From the NCBI GenBank assembly GCA_964432985.1, contig CAYSPT010000048.1:1-39155 (forward strand): a stretch of DNA of 39,155 nt. The letters are read 5' to 3'. The position numbers and the translations under genes are program-made. Each line of letters begins with the position of its first letter. Within the stretch, counting starts at the first letter, position 1. This document shows, in pieces, positions 7,505 to 15,575 of the stretch. Under the pieces are notes generated by a model. That model made no database searches. It was not told the DNA's origin and was given only the letters and a program-made list of their open reading frames with translations. This stretch comes from CAYSPT01 sp964432985 (GTDB lineage Bacteria; Muiribacteriota; CAYSPT01).

Positions 7505-8641
7505 ATGCGACTAATGGCATATTGTGTCTTGCTTTCCCTTATGCTCACGTCATTTTGTCCGGCAGCGGCGGACGCTTGGGACCAGGAAGCCTTCAATGAG
7601 AAGCTGACAGAACTCTGCATCCAGGAGAAATACCCGGAAGCACTGGAACTCACCGAACAGGCCGTCAAGACGCTGCAGCAGTCAGGCAAGCAGGATGACT
7701 ACGATTGGGCCGCCTGCGTGGGTGTGCTCGGCGAACTGCACTATATTGCCGGGGACAAAAAGAAATCGAAGAAATACACCGGACAAGCCATGAAGCTGAT
7801 AAACAAACTGGCCGCAGACGATCCCGAGGATTTTATCAATGGCAGGGAGATGATGCCTGCCTTTGATGCACTTGACACCACGCTGAAAGATCTCTCCGGT
7901 ATGCCCATCATTCCTTATTGCCGCTGGAAGGTGCAGCATACGATAAAGGAGCACGGCGAAACGGATCCGGAGGCAGCAATGGCTATGAAAGACCTGGCGG
8001 AAGCGTACCGCACAGTGAGACAGTACAAGCGGGCTTTACGCTACTGTGTGCTGGCAGGAAGGAACCTGAAGAAAGGCGGGGGGTATGAATGCCCTCCCAT
8101 GGCCTCGATTTTATATTTGATGTCCCGGATTTATTGGGAAATGGATCAACCGGAGAAACGGGAGAAGTACCTCAAAAGCTCACTGAAGATGTTTAATAAA
8201 GTTGATGTCGATAGCGATCCGCTGTTTAAGATTGACTTGCTCAACGTCCGGATGGAGCTGCAGAAACTTGCCGGGAGCAAAGGAAGCGGGGAAATCCTGG
8301 CTGGTGTGAGAGATTCCGGCACGGGGACAGGTGACGGCGCAACCCCCGGCCGGGACGAGGACGCCAGGACGTATGCAAAACACTGCCGCGCCAACCTGCG
8401 CCTGCTGGAAGGCGGTATCGACATGTGGGAGATGGAAGGCACCGGAGAACGGTTCAACAACGGAAACGATGGTCCTCTGTGCGATGCAGACGGTAATCCC
8501 ACGGCCCTGATAGATCTGCTCATTCCCGATTATCTCAAATATTTTCCTCCGTGCAAGGCAGGCGGGATCTATACCTATAGAGCGAATGATTACGCGATAG
8601 AATGCTCTATTCACGGCACCCTGAAAAAACCGAAACCATAG
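7505..8641 (+). CDS. Secreted TPR protein with a type IV pilin-like C-terminal module
   Basis: 378 aa from the ATG at 7505 with GAGAGG upstream. The longer frame from 7256 overlaps the previous gene and is rejected. A signal peptide (MRLMAYCVLLSLMLTSFCPAAADA) is followed by helical TPR-like repeats from about 25 to 270. A glycine-rich linker leads to a C-terminal domain (about 290-378) with CRANLRLLEGGIDMWEME, then YLKYFPPCKAGGIYTY and ECSIHG near residue 367. The pattern P-x-C-x-x-G-G-x-Y followed by CSxHG is typical of the globular part of pilin-like proteins, yet here it follows TPRs without the prepilin helix. Function unknown. Confidence 0.78.
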   Translation: MRLMAYCVLLSLMLTSFCPAAADAWDQEAFNEKLTELCIQEKYPEALELTEQAVKTLQQSGKQDDYDWAACVGVLGELHYIAGDKKKSKKYTGQAMKLINKLAADDPEDFINGREMMPAFDALDTTLKDLSGMPIIPYCRWKVQHTIKEHGETDPEAAMAMKDLAEAYRTVRQYKRALRYCVLAGRNLKKGGGYECPPMASILYLMSRIYWEMDQPEKREKYLKSSLKMFNKVDVDSDPLFKIDLLNVRMELQKLAGSKGSGEILAGVRDSGTGTGDGATPGRDEDARTYAKHCRANLRLLEGGIDMWEMEGTGERFNNGNDGPLCDADGNPTALIDLLIPDYLKYFPPCKAGGIYTYRANDYAIECSIHGTLKKPKP

Positions 8642-8708
8642 GATACGAGTGATTCGGACAATTAGCAGCCGGAAGCGCGGCACCGACGACGATATCACCA
8701 CTATCGTA

Positions 8709-8960
8709 TTACCAGAAGAGCGTTTCCCGGCCTTTGCCCCAATCGACAACGATAATACCCTTTGCGCTCAGAACCCCTAAAGCGACCATGGCACACCCTA
8801 CCAGGAAATACATCATGAAGTCTATTACCCGCGAAAAGGTACTTTGCGTATTCTCGCTGCTTTCATCGGTTTTTACAGGTTTGGGCCAAATCAGTTCGTA
8901 TAAAGCGCGCAGCGCTATGTACGCCCCGCCACCAACAATAACCCATTCCACAACATCCAT
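8709..8960 (-). CDS. Small inner-membrane protein, two transmembrane helices
   Basis: 83 aa from the ATG at 8960, preceded by GGAG at nine bases; the frame also opens further upstream (9023) without a good site. Two hydrophobic segments are visible: VVEWVIVGGGAYIALRALYEL at residues 4-24, and MMYFLVGCAMVALGVLSAKG near 48-67. They are separated by a hydrophilic loop. Not recognised. It lies convergent to the preceding secreted TPR gene and divergent from the protease gene. Confidence 0.6.
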   Translation of the reverse strand: MDVVEWVIVGGGAYIALRALYELIWPKPVKTDESSENTQSTFSRVIDFMMYFLVGCAMVALGVLSAKGIIVVDWGKGRETLFW

Positions 8961-9251
8961 AACTGCTGCTCCATTCCGAGCCCCGGCTTGAAAAACGCTG
9001 CCCCGCCGGGCTGCACCTGACATAATTATACAGGAAACAATTATTCATGTGTTTTAGTTAACAAAATCCCGCCGGGACTGTATTATTAATCCGGAAATTG
9101 TGGTCAGTTTCGAGCCACAGCCGAAAACTACTGCAATTTTCGGGTTATCCAATAGGATACGGAATAAATTCTGCATAATAGTGTAAGAAATTGGTACAAT
9201 TGAAATAAGATGCGTTATTACGGCAACACGTGGGAGATGAGGGTTTAAAAC
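8961..9251. other. Intergenic region upstream of the protease gene
   Basis: About 290 bp between divergent genes. No ORF with a credible start and no tRNA-like fold were seen. It is AT-rich from about 9040, and GGGAGATGAGGG just before 9252 is the ribosome binding site of the protease. I could not fix a convincing -35/-10 pair. Confidence 0.5.
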
Positions 9252-10883
9252 ATGAGATATAGATCGATCGCAATGGGTTTTGCGTTATTCCTGGTCCTGG
9301 CAATGACGGCACCGGCAGCTTCCCTGGCGCCGCAGGAAGGCCCGGAGGATATCATGGTGGCCAACGACGTGCCACTACCATCCGCCGAGTGGACATTGGA
9401 TGAGTGGAACAGTTTGCAGCAGTGGAGTCTGGGTGTGTGGAGCGTGCGTTTCAACCCGCGGACCGGGATACCTCTTTCTATCCTGGGGACCGGAAATATC
9501 AATCGCCCGGACCTGGAGCCGGTAGAACTGGCGAAGGTTTTTCTCAGTGAAACAGCTTCGTTGTTCCGGCGGGGAGAGACATTTGGCGACCTGGAGTTCA
9601 AACGGGTGCTCAGCGAAGGAGGCAGTCACCACGTTTATTTCGGCCAGCTGGTGGATAACATGCCTTTGTTCGGATGCGGTCTGAGTGTGCATATCAGCCC
9701 CAAAGGCGAGGTGCGTCAGGTCAACGGGGAGTACGTACCCCGCCCCGAGGTGCGCGGTTCGTGGAGCATTTCAAAAGACCGGGCCCTGGCCGCTTCCTTG
9801 ACCACACTGGGTTGTTCACGCCATGAAGGCGAAGAGGTGATAGACAAAGTACTGTATTTCGACGGAACCGCCGCGGTTAAAGCCTGGCGGGTGCAGGTAG
9901 CCACAGCCGAGCCGCCGGGCGCCTGGGAGATGGTGGTAGATGGATCGGACGGACAGCTGCTGTGCCGGCTCAATCATATAGACTTCTTTACGGGACGGGG
10001 AAGCACCTACAAGACGCATCCGTTAAGCGGAGACGTGGTGGTGCGTGACCTGCTCTACATGATTAAGGCTAACGCGCTCAAAGGCGCCTACATCCGGGTC
10101 TACAATGAAGACGAGAAGGACGCCTCCGAGGATGACGGCCGCTACGTCTATGAACCGGATAACACCCATTTCGATGAGGCCATGGTCTACTGCCACGTCA
10201 ACCTGATTCATGATTACTTCGCCGCTTTGGGATTCAACGGGCTGGATAAAGCCAAGCTCAAAGCGAAGGTTCATGTGGGGGACGATTATGACAACGCCTA
10301 CTACCACCCCTGGTACGGCGGGATCTACTTCGGAGACGGCAACAAGCTCAACGACCTGGCCAAAGAAGCGGGAGTTATCCACCACGAATACACCCATGCC
10401 GTCACCCGCAAGATAAACAGCCTTCGGTACGGGGAAGCCGGCGCCATGAACGAGGCCTTCTCCGACTACTTCGCCTGCACCCAGGACGAAGAGCCCCAGA
10501 TCGGGGAGTGGTGCTGCGAGCGGCTTGAGCGGGAGTGTTTCCGGGACCTGACCAGCACCAAGCACTATCCGGAAGACATCGAAGGTGAGGTTCACAGAGA
10601 TGGAGAGATCTATGGGGCCACCCTCTGGGACCTGCGCAAAGCCCTGGGCAAACAGGTCACCGACATACTGGCGCACCGCAGCCGCTACCACCTGAAAACG
10701 GGCTGCAAGTTTGTGGACGGACTGGAAGCCATGGTGGCGGTGGACCTCGATGTATACAACGGCGAGCACGAAGCGGTTATCCGCCAGGTGTACGCCAAGC
10801 GGGGAATCAGCACCGGTGAGCGCACATTGGTGGATATGCTGATTGAGAAGCGGTTCTACAAACTGCTTGAACAGACACGGTAG
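9252..10883 (+). CDS. Secreted thermolysin-type (M4) zinc metalloprotease
   Basis: 543-aa preproprotease. Signal peptide at residues 1-24, an FTP/PepSY-like propeptide at about 40-240 (LEPVELAKVFLSETASLF, then HHVYFGQLVDNMPLFGCGL), then the catalytic domain. Zinc ligands are H378 and H382 in HEYTH with catalytic E379. The third ligand is E401 in AMNEAFSDYF, at thermolysin-like spacing. H448 in GEVHRDGEIYGATLWDLR fits the thermolysin transition-state histidine. The M36 family is a less likely alternative. The final 20 or so residues (TGERTLVDMLIEKRFYKLL, then EQTR) are repeated as orphan fragments just downstream and at 13678. Confidence 0.9.
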   Translation: MRYRSIAMGFALFLVLAMTAPAASLAPQEGPEDIMVANDVPLPSAEWTLDEWNSLQQWSLGVWSVRFNPRTGIPLSILGTGNINRPDLEPVELAKVFLSETASLFRRGETFGDLEFKRVLSEGGSHHVYFGQLVDNMPLFGCGLSVHISPKGEVRQVNGEYVPRPEVRGSWSISKDRALAASLTTLGCSRHEGEEVIDKVLYFDGTAAVKAWRVQVATAEPPGAWEMVVDGSDGQLLCRLNHIDFFTGRGSTYKTHPLSGDVVVRDLLYMIKANALKGAYIRVYNEDEKDASEDDGRYVYEPDNTHFDEAMVYCHVNLIHDYFAALGFNGLDKAKLKAKVHVGDDYDNAYYHPWYGGIYFGDGNKLNDLAKEAGVIHHEYTHAVTRKINSLRYGEAGAMNEAFSDYFACTQDEEPQIGEWCCERLERECFRDLTSTKHYPEDIEGEVHRDGEIYGATLWDLRKALGKQVTDILAHRSRYHLKTGCKFVDGLEAMVAVDLDVYNGEHEAVIRQVYAKRGISTGERTLVDMLIEKRFYKLLEQTR

Positions 10884-10939
10884 AACTTCCTTTGCTGCTG
10901 GATAACCGGTTCTTCAAGCTTTTGGAACAGACACGGTAG
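10880..10939 (+). pseudogene. Duplicate of the protease gene's 3' end, in tandem
   Basis: Straight after the protease stop, a frame reads LLLDNRFFKLLEQTR and ends in TAG, a diverged copy of the protease C-terminus (MLIEKRFYKLLEQTR). The last 17 bp before both stops are nearly identical. It has no start codon and is best read as a tandem partial duplication. Confidence 0.75.
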
Positions 10940-10945
10940 AGGACG

Positions 10946-12226
10946 CTAGCGTGAGGGCGATTCCTGCGATTCGATATTTATCCTGGAACCGACATCATCC
11001 TCATGTTCTCCCAGGATGATGACATCATCGTTTTTATCCATCTTGTTGTCGGCACCGTCGGCGCCGCGGCTGTACAATACGAAGGTCGTCCCCAAACAGC
11101 GGTACACAAAAGGTTTGCCCGTGAACACATCGCGGGGGATTTTTGCCGGTGAGGTTTCCGAAAGCATTTTCAGCCTCTCCGGGTACTGTCCGTGTTTCCG
11201 GTGATACTCGTTGAGCAGGTGAATGATGAAAAGGCCGTCTTTTGTGACGGGGACCTGCCAGGCAGTGTTCCAGATACGCTCCCAATTGGCTACGGATATG
11301 GATATCAGCACCTTGGCCATCTGCCTGGCCGGGGATACAACGATGGAAAATCCCGGTTCGTTTGCCTCGCCGGCTATTTTCATGATCTTTTGCTGGACTT
11401 GTTCGAGTTGTGTTTTACCCTGCGGATAGTCCATTTGAACTGCTTTCTCAATATCCTCGAATATCTCATTGATCATCCGGTGATAATGTGTGCCGGCACG
11501 ACCACCCAGAGAAGAATAGAGGACCTTTTCCAACCACCCGAGCTTGCCGAATACTCCCTCTTTGGCAAGTTGCTTGACGTCGTATTTCGCCTGGCTTGAC
11601 TTTACTATCCGCGCTATGTCGACCAGGGCAACCCGCTGCGCAAGCAGTTTATCGACGCTCTTCATAATTGACCGTTCTTTACCGGCTTCGAGGGCCCGGG
11701 TAGCAAAGAGATAGGCAAGCCTCCTCAAAGCCAGTTTCTGGATGGCGACGGCAATCATCTTCGAAATCTCCGACTTGATGGTTCCGAATCCGTGTTCGAC
11801 GTCGATCCCGCACTTTAAAATAGTGACATATATCCGGGCCGCCTTCAACGGTTTACCGGTGAGACGGTAATAGTCTCCAAACATTCCCATCGAGCGGGCT
11901 GCCAGCCGCAGCGAATTGTAATCGGGGATGTCGGACTGCACGATCTCAAGACCGGTCATGGCAGCGTTATCAAGCGGCGGATTGACTATCAGGGTCGGCA
12001 CATCCCCCTGGTAATACTTCATGAAGCGGGGGAACAGATCACGATGGCTTTCCATGCATTCCTTGACCTGTTCAAGATCGTCTTTCTCCATGATCTCGTT
12101 GATGATCACGTCCATATTGAACTCGATCCCCTGGCAAAACTCGAGCGGAAGCTTATCGCCCGCAGCCGGGATGGTAATGAACAGAACCAGGAGCACGGAA
12201 ACAGCAGTCTTCGTTCTTATGGACAT
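10946..12226 (-). CDS. Secreted protein with a GspG-like pseudopilin C-terminal module (paralogue B)
   Basis: 426 aa from the ATG at 12226; a GTG at 12238 in frame has AAAGGG only two bases away, so the start is uncertain. The signal peptide is MSIRTKTAVSVLLVLFITIPAAG. The body is helical and unrecognised but matches the gene at 130-1419 along its length (DVPTLIVNPPLDNAAMT, then KCGIDVEHGFG, then AVAIQKLALRRL). The C-terminal module (HGQYPERLKML, then PRDVFTGKPFVYR, then LYSRGADGADNK) is pseudopilin-like. A tail of about 20 residues follows it and is absent from paralogue A. It is convergent with the protease gene, 62 bp apart, and could encode a co-secreted partner (inference). Confidence 0.78.
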   Translation of the reverse strand: MSIRTKTAVSVLLVLFITIPAAGDKLPLEFCQGIEFNMDVIINEIMEKDDLEQVKECMESHRDLFPRFMKYYQGDVPTLIVNPPLDNAAMTGLEIVQSDIPDYNSLRLAARSMGMFGDYYRLTGKPLKAARIYVTILKCGIDVEHGFGTIKSEISKMIAVAIQKLALRRLAYLFATRALEAGKERSIMKSVDKLLAQRVALVDIARIVKSSQAKYDVKQLAKEGVFGKLGWLEKVLYSSLGGRAGTHYHRMINEIFEDIEKAVQMDYPQGKTQLEQVQQKIMKIAGEANEPGFSIVVSPARQMAKVLISISVANWERIWNTAWQVPVTKDGLFIIHLLNEYHRKHGQYPERLKMLSETSPAKIPRDVFTGKPFVYRCLGTTFVLYSRGADGADNKMDKNDDVIILGEHEDDVGSRINIESQESPSR

Positions 12227-12271
12227 GTTTTCGCTCACATCCCTTTGCTATGGTACGGTGCGATTTGGGCG

Positions 12272-12841
12272 TTACAGTAATCCCAACTTGTATCTATTCA
12301 ATTCACTCCGCAGGGCTCTCGCATCGCCAAGAATCATATCCATTGCTGACCAGAACCTCCGATTGTGGTTCTTGTGCTTCGTATGGACGAGTTCGTGAAT
12401 GATCACGTAGTCAAACAACTTTTCCGGTAACCTGGACAGTTTCATGTTCAGACTGATGTTGTTGTTCGTCGAACAACTTCCCCAGCGGGTCTTTTGGTTT
12501 CGGATGGACACTCTGTTGTATTTGAAACCGTGTTTATCAGCCAGTTCATCCAACCGCTTGACGATCATTTTCCTGGCTTCATTCCTGTCGATCGGTGGCA
12601 GGGTTCTTTCCGCTTCTTCCTGCTCCCGTTCATACTGCTTCATCTTCTCCTGATTCTTCTGTATCCAGTCGATCTTGGAGTAGACTACCTTTTTAGCCCG
12701 CTCGAACGATTCTCCCCGGGGAATAGCCACTCGGACACCTTTATGCGGCCGGACGCTGATAATCAGGCGCCTGGCCCGTTTACTCCGCTCAAGCAATACC
12801 GGCCCGACACCATCGACCTCAATTATCATCGATTTCGTCAT
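12272..12841 (-). CDS. YgjP-type zinc metallohydrolase (DUF45 family)
   Basis: 189 aa, matching the YgjP/DUF45 family in length and motifs. WGSCS at 120-124 precedes the zinc motif HELVH at 149-153, and H159 in NHNRRFW supplies the third ligand. The N-terminal part has the family's RLIISVRPHKGVRVAIP strand pattern. Members are SprT-like putative metallopeptidases; some sit beside type I restriction genes, but none is here. The start ATG has GAGGT at seven bases. It precedes the paralogue B gene by about 45 bp on the same strand. Confidence 0.9.
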   Translation of the reverse strand: MTKSMIIEVDGVGPVLLERSKRARRLIISVRPHKGVRVAIPRGESFERAKKVVYSKIDWIQKNQEKMKQYEREQEEAERTLPPIDRNEARKMIVKRLDELADKHGFKYNRVSIRNQKTRWGSCSTNNNISLNMKLSRLPEKLFDYVIIHELVHTKHKNHNRRFWSAMDMILGDARALRSELNRYKLGLL

Positions 12842-12924
12842 CAGATTACCTCACGAAAATCAGCATAACATCCTGACTTCAAAGAAGAAATAGCGCGGAC
12901 AAACCGTCGTAAATGCGGGAAAAG

Positions 12925-13653
12925 TCATTTCGAGGTAGCCGGCTTTTCAGCGAATGCTCCCCAGAGGCCGCGTTGTGCACGCTCAGCTTCCTGCTGTGCC
13001 GCCATAAACTCCCCGGCGTATTTTCCCTCGCCAAACTTAGTCCAAAAGGATGTCCAACCACTTCGGACCATCTCGATGTTGATATTTTTGTTATCAGCGT
13101 ACACATAGGCAAGCAAACGGTAGTACGCATCCTTCGCCGGAACCCCGGGTTCCTCAAACTCAAGCGAGATGTGCTTTCCGTCCAGGAAAGCCCGCAAAGT
13201 ATCGGTAGCCTCCTGACACCCCCACATCTTCTTTTCCGGAGTATTGATCCTGAGAAAGCGGACAAACACATACTTGTTATCCAGCTTCACCTTGATGGTG
13301 TCACCATCAACCACCTGGATCAGTTCACAGGGATGAAGAATTTTATTCTCGCTCGTAACCTGTATACCCGTGGCAGCAATATCGGTAGACGGTTTTCCTT
13401 TTCCTGATGGAGACGCAGTCGGTGAGTCTCCCCCAGGAGCAGTTTTCGACAGAGCTGTCTTTATTGACTGAAGAACGGAAGGCGAAACGTAAGGCGCGAG
13501 CTTCTCTTCGATAAGCCCAGGAAACAGCCGGGAGATCACAAATGGGGCAAAAAGCAGGGCAATGAAAACGTACACCAGGAGCGTGAGCACCCAGGAACGC
13601 TTCTTCTTTTTCTGGCGGGATTTCTTGCTGTCTTTCTTGTTACGTTTTCCCAT
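12925..13653 (-). CDS. Membrane-anchored staphylococcal-nuclease-like thermonuclease
   Basis: 242 aa. A very basic N-terminus (residues 1-20) and one membrane segment (20-43) suggest an N-in anchor with the nuclease domain outside the cytosol. A Pro/Ser/Gly linker (about 72-90) follows. The SNase domain spans about 108-235, with calcium/active-site residues D116-G-D118, R132 and E140 (RFLRINTPE) and R179 (YYRLLAYVY), so the staphylococcal nuclease R/E/R triad is complete. Likely role is Ca-dependent degradation of extracellular or periplasmic nucleic acid. A fragment of a second copy lies at 6926-6992. Confidence 0.9.
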   Translation of the reverse strand: MGKRNKKDSKKSRQKKKKRSWVLTLLVYVFIALLFAPFVISRLFPGLIEEKLAPYVSPSVLQSIKTALSKTAPGGDSPTASPSGKGKPSTDIAATGIQVTSENKILHPCELIQVVDGDTIKVKLDNKYVFVRFLRINTPEKKMWGCQEATDTLRAFLDGKHISLEFEEPGVPAKDAYYRLLAYVYADNKNINIEMVRSGWTSFWTKFGEGKYAGEFMAAQQEAERAQRGLWGAFAEKPATSK

Positions 13654-13677
13654 AGTCCCGTTCTCTATCCTTCCTCG

Positions 13678-13764
13678 TATGCATGGATCACCACCGGTGA
13701 GCGCCCGCTGGTGGAGATGCTATTGGAGAAGCGGTTCTACAAACTGCTTGAGCAGACACGGTAG
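13678..13764 (+). pseudogene. Orphan 3' fragment of an M4 protease gene
   Basis: The plus strand reads YAWITTGERPLVEMLLEKRF, then YKLLEQTR and a TAG stop. This aligns to the last 31 codons of the protease at 9252-10883 with one 6-bp deletion. No upstream part is present. It lies in the 120-bp space between two minus-strand genes. It is closer to the intact protease end than the copy at 10880 is. Confidence 0.8.
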
Positions 13765-13774
13765 GCTGCCAATA

Positions 13775-14284
13775 CTATTTGGTAAACATCCCTCTGATAA
13801 TTTTCATTAAATCAGTGGGAAGAGATTCACCTGCCGTATCTGCTATGGCGAGTATTTGTTTAATACTGTCAAAAATATCAGCTTCACTAACCCAATGCCG
13901 TTGAACCGCCGCTGTGACTACTTCATCATTAGTTTGAAGACACTTGCCGATGGCCAGCGCAATGACAATAAGATCATCAATCCATCCAGCGACCGGAAGA
14001 GCGTCAGGGATCAGGTCTATCGGCGAAATAATGTAGGCAATACCACCGACAATTGTACCCTTCTTTTCTGGGGGAACTTCCTTATCGAGAAGTATCCTGA
14101 TACCCAGGAGGAACAGAGCGGGTAAGAGTTCTAATAGTTCAACCAGTTTCTCCAAAGGTGTTGGGTCCTCATCCTTTTCAGGCTGCTTACGGTTATTCAG
14201 TTGTTTATCAATTTTCTCCTGGAGGTAGTGATAATAGTCCATCAATTTTTCGCTGGAAGCTTTTTCTTTTTCGATTTTTTCCAT
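13775..14284 (-). CDS. DUF1232 (YkvA-like) protein
   Basis: 169 aa with the DUF1232 signature at about residues 75-110: GGIAYIISPIDLIPDALPV followed by GWIDDLIVIALAIG. The N-terminal 50 residues are charged and probably coiled-coil. DUF1232 proteins are small, membrane-associated and of unknown function. GGAGGA lies nine bases before the ATG at 14284. The C-terminal part (ADTAGESLPTDLMKIIRG) is amphipathic. Confidence 0.88.
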   Translation of the reverse strand: MEKIEKEKASSEKLMDYYHYLQEKIDKQLNNRKQPEKDEDPTPLEKLVELLELLPALFLLGIRILLDKEVPPEKKGTIVGGIAYIISPIDLIPDALPVAGWIDDLIVIALAIGKCLQTNDEVVTAAVQRHWVSEADIFDSIKQILAIADTAGESLPTDLMKIIRGMFTK

Positions 14285-14352
14285 GATGTTATTCCTCCAA
14301 TTACCAATGTGGTAAAACCAAGCAGTTTGAATCCCGTGATAGATGGTGTCAG

Positions 14353-15438
14353 CTAAGGCAGGTTCAACAAATCGATAACAGCCTTGTTATCCGGATCAAC
14401 AATAAGCGCTTTCAGCCACACCTTCTTTGCATTGTCATAATCCTCAAGTTTGTAATAGGTCAGGCCTAAATACTGCAACGTTTTTGCATAATTTGGCCAC
14501 AAGCGGTGTGTTTCCAGAAAATGCTTTTTGGCAGCAGTGAATTTTCTTAAACAATAATAGGTGACCGCCAATTTGTAATGAACAGCATGATTTTTCTTAC
14601 TCTTTTTAAGAGCTTTCTCAAAATGGTGCGCTGCAGTCTTATAATCTTTACTGTTAAATGCTTTAGTGCCCTTTTTGATGTGCGTTTCAACTGCTGAAGG
14701 GGCCATCAGACTTGCCGGCATTACCAGTTGTTTAGCGGATTTGGAGGAGCTTTTTGTTGGTGTCATCTCCTGCGCCGAATCAGGTGTCGCGTCGGGGACA
14801 GAACCCGATGTTTGACCTGACGCTGAACCGGANNNNNNNNNNNNNNNNNNNNNNNNNNNNNNNNNNNNNNNNNNNNNNNNNNNNNNNNNNNNNNNNNNNN
14901 NNNNNNNNNNNNNNNNNNNNNNNNNNNNNNNNACCGGGCTTGACGTTGAGCCTGGGTTCGAACCGGATCCCGGACTTGAGCCTGGACTCGAACCTGGTGC
15001 CGAACCGGTTCCCGGCCCTGTGCCTGGATCAGACGCTTTGACGGGCTCCGCAACCGGGTCCGAATCGGAATCCGGGCCTGGTTCGATTTTCGGCGCCCCG
15101 GGGATTGGGACTGAGGGCGGAGGAGACGATGAGTCAGCAGGCGGACCCGTGGTTTTAACTTCCGGTGCTCCAGGAGGTGGAGCTATCGGCGATCCAGTCC
15201 TTATGCTGGGCATATCCTCTTCCCTATCCTCTTCTTCGTCCGACGGCTCGGGTGGAACGTCCTCGATGGTGGGTGCTTCCGTTTCTTCAAAAAACGATGG
15301 AGGTGTTGCGGCGCCTCCATTATCCGCCCCGTGCTGCGCCACGGTGGTACCAATACCCAGGAAAAAAAACATGACCACACATGCGATGATTATTCCACCG
15401 GACTTCATCCTGCTGGGCTTCATCCTGCTGGACTTCAT
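14353..15438 (-). CDS. Exported TPR protein with a Pro/Gly/Ser repeat region containing an assembly gap
   Basis: 361 aa as assembled, but 100 N (14833-14932) lie inside it, so the true length and frame continuity are unproven. The N-terminus MKSSRMKPSRMKSGG holds a 15-bp repeat that offers three in-frame ATGs (15438, 15423, 15408). A hydrophobic signal or anchor (IIIACVVMFFFLGIGTTVA) follows. Then comes an acidic, proline-rich low-complexity stretch with PGSSPGSSPGSG-type repeats into the gap and SGSASGQTSG after it. The C-terminal 120 residues form three TPR units (FNSKDYKTAAHHFEKALKKS, then YYCLRKFTAAKKHFLETHRL, then KLEDYDNAKKVWLKALIVDP). Probably a surface or periplasmic scaffold; function unknown. 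Confidence 0.72.
   Translation of the reverse strand: MKSSRMKPSRMKSGGIIIACVVMFFFLGIGTTVAQHGADNGGAATPPSFFEETEAPTIEDVPPEPSDEEEDREEDMPSIRTGSPIAPPPGAPEVKTTGPPADSSSPPPSVPIPGAPKIEPGPDSDSDPVAEPVKASDPGTGPGTGSAPGSSPGSSPGSGSNPGSTSSPXXXXXXXXXXXXXXXXXXXXXXXXXXXXXXXXXXSGSASGQTSGSVPDATPDSAQEMTPTKSSSKSAKQLVMPASLMAPSAVETHIKKGTKAFNSKDYKTAAHHFEKALKKSKKNHAVHYKLAVTYYCLRKFTAAKKHFLETHRLWPNYAKTLQYLGLTYYKLEDYDNAKKVWLKALIVDPDNKAVIDLLNLP
14833..14932. other. 100-N assembly gap inside a coding repeat
   Basis: Both edges encode Gly/Ser/Pro repeats in the same minus-strand frame. The gap is nominal and probably hides further repeat copies. Confidence 0.9.
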
Positions 15439-15575
15439 CGAGTGTCATTCCCTTTCGTCTTTTCATCAGGTAAATCTAATACTACTCCTATGATACCTTC
15501 TCTCCGCAGCAGCAGCAAGAAAAATGGTGACAGGCATGAAAGCTTGCAGCTTTGTGAGCCCTGGTGAGCTGAAAA

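Noticed and set aside
10023..10769. 248-codon minus-strand ORF
   Set aside because: It is a shadow of the M4 protease gene, whose catalytic motifs are complete on the plus strand.
12879..13271. 130-codon second minus-strand frame and 164-codon plus-strand frame over the thermonuclease
   Set aside because: Both are shadows; the thermonuclease frame has an intact domain and catalytic residues.
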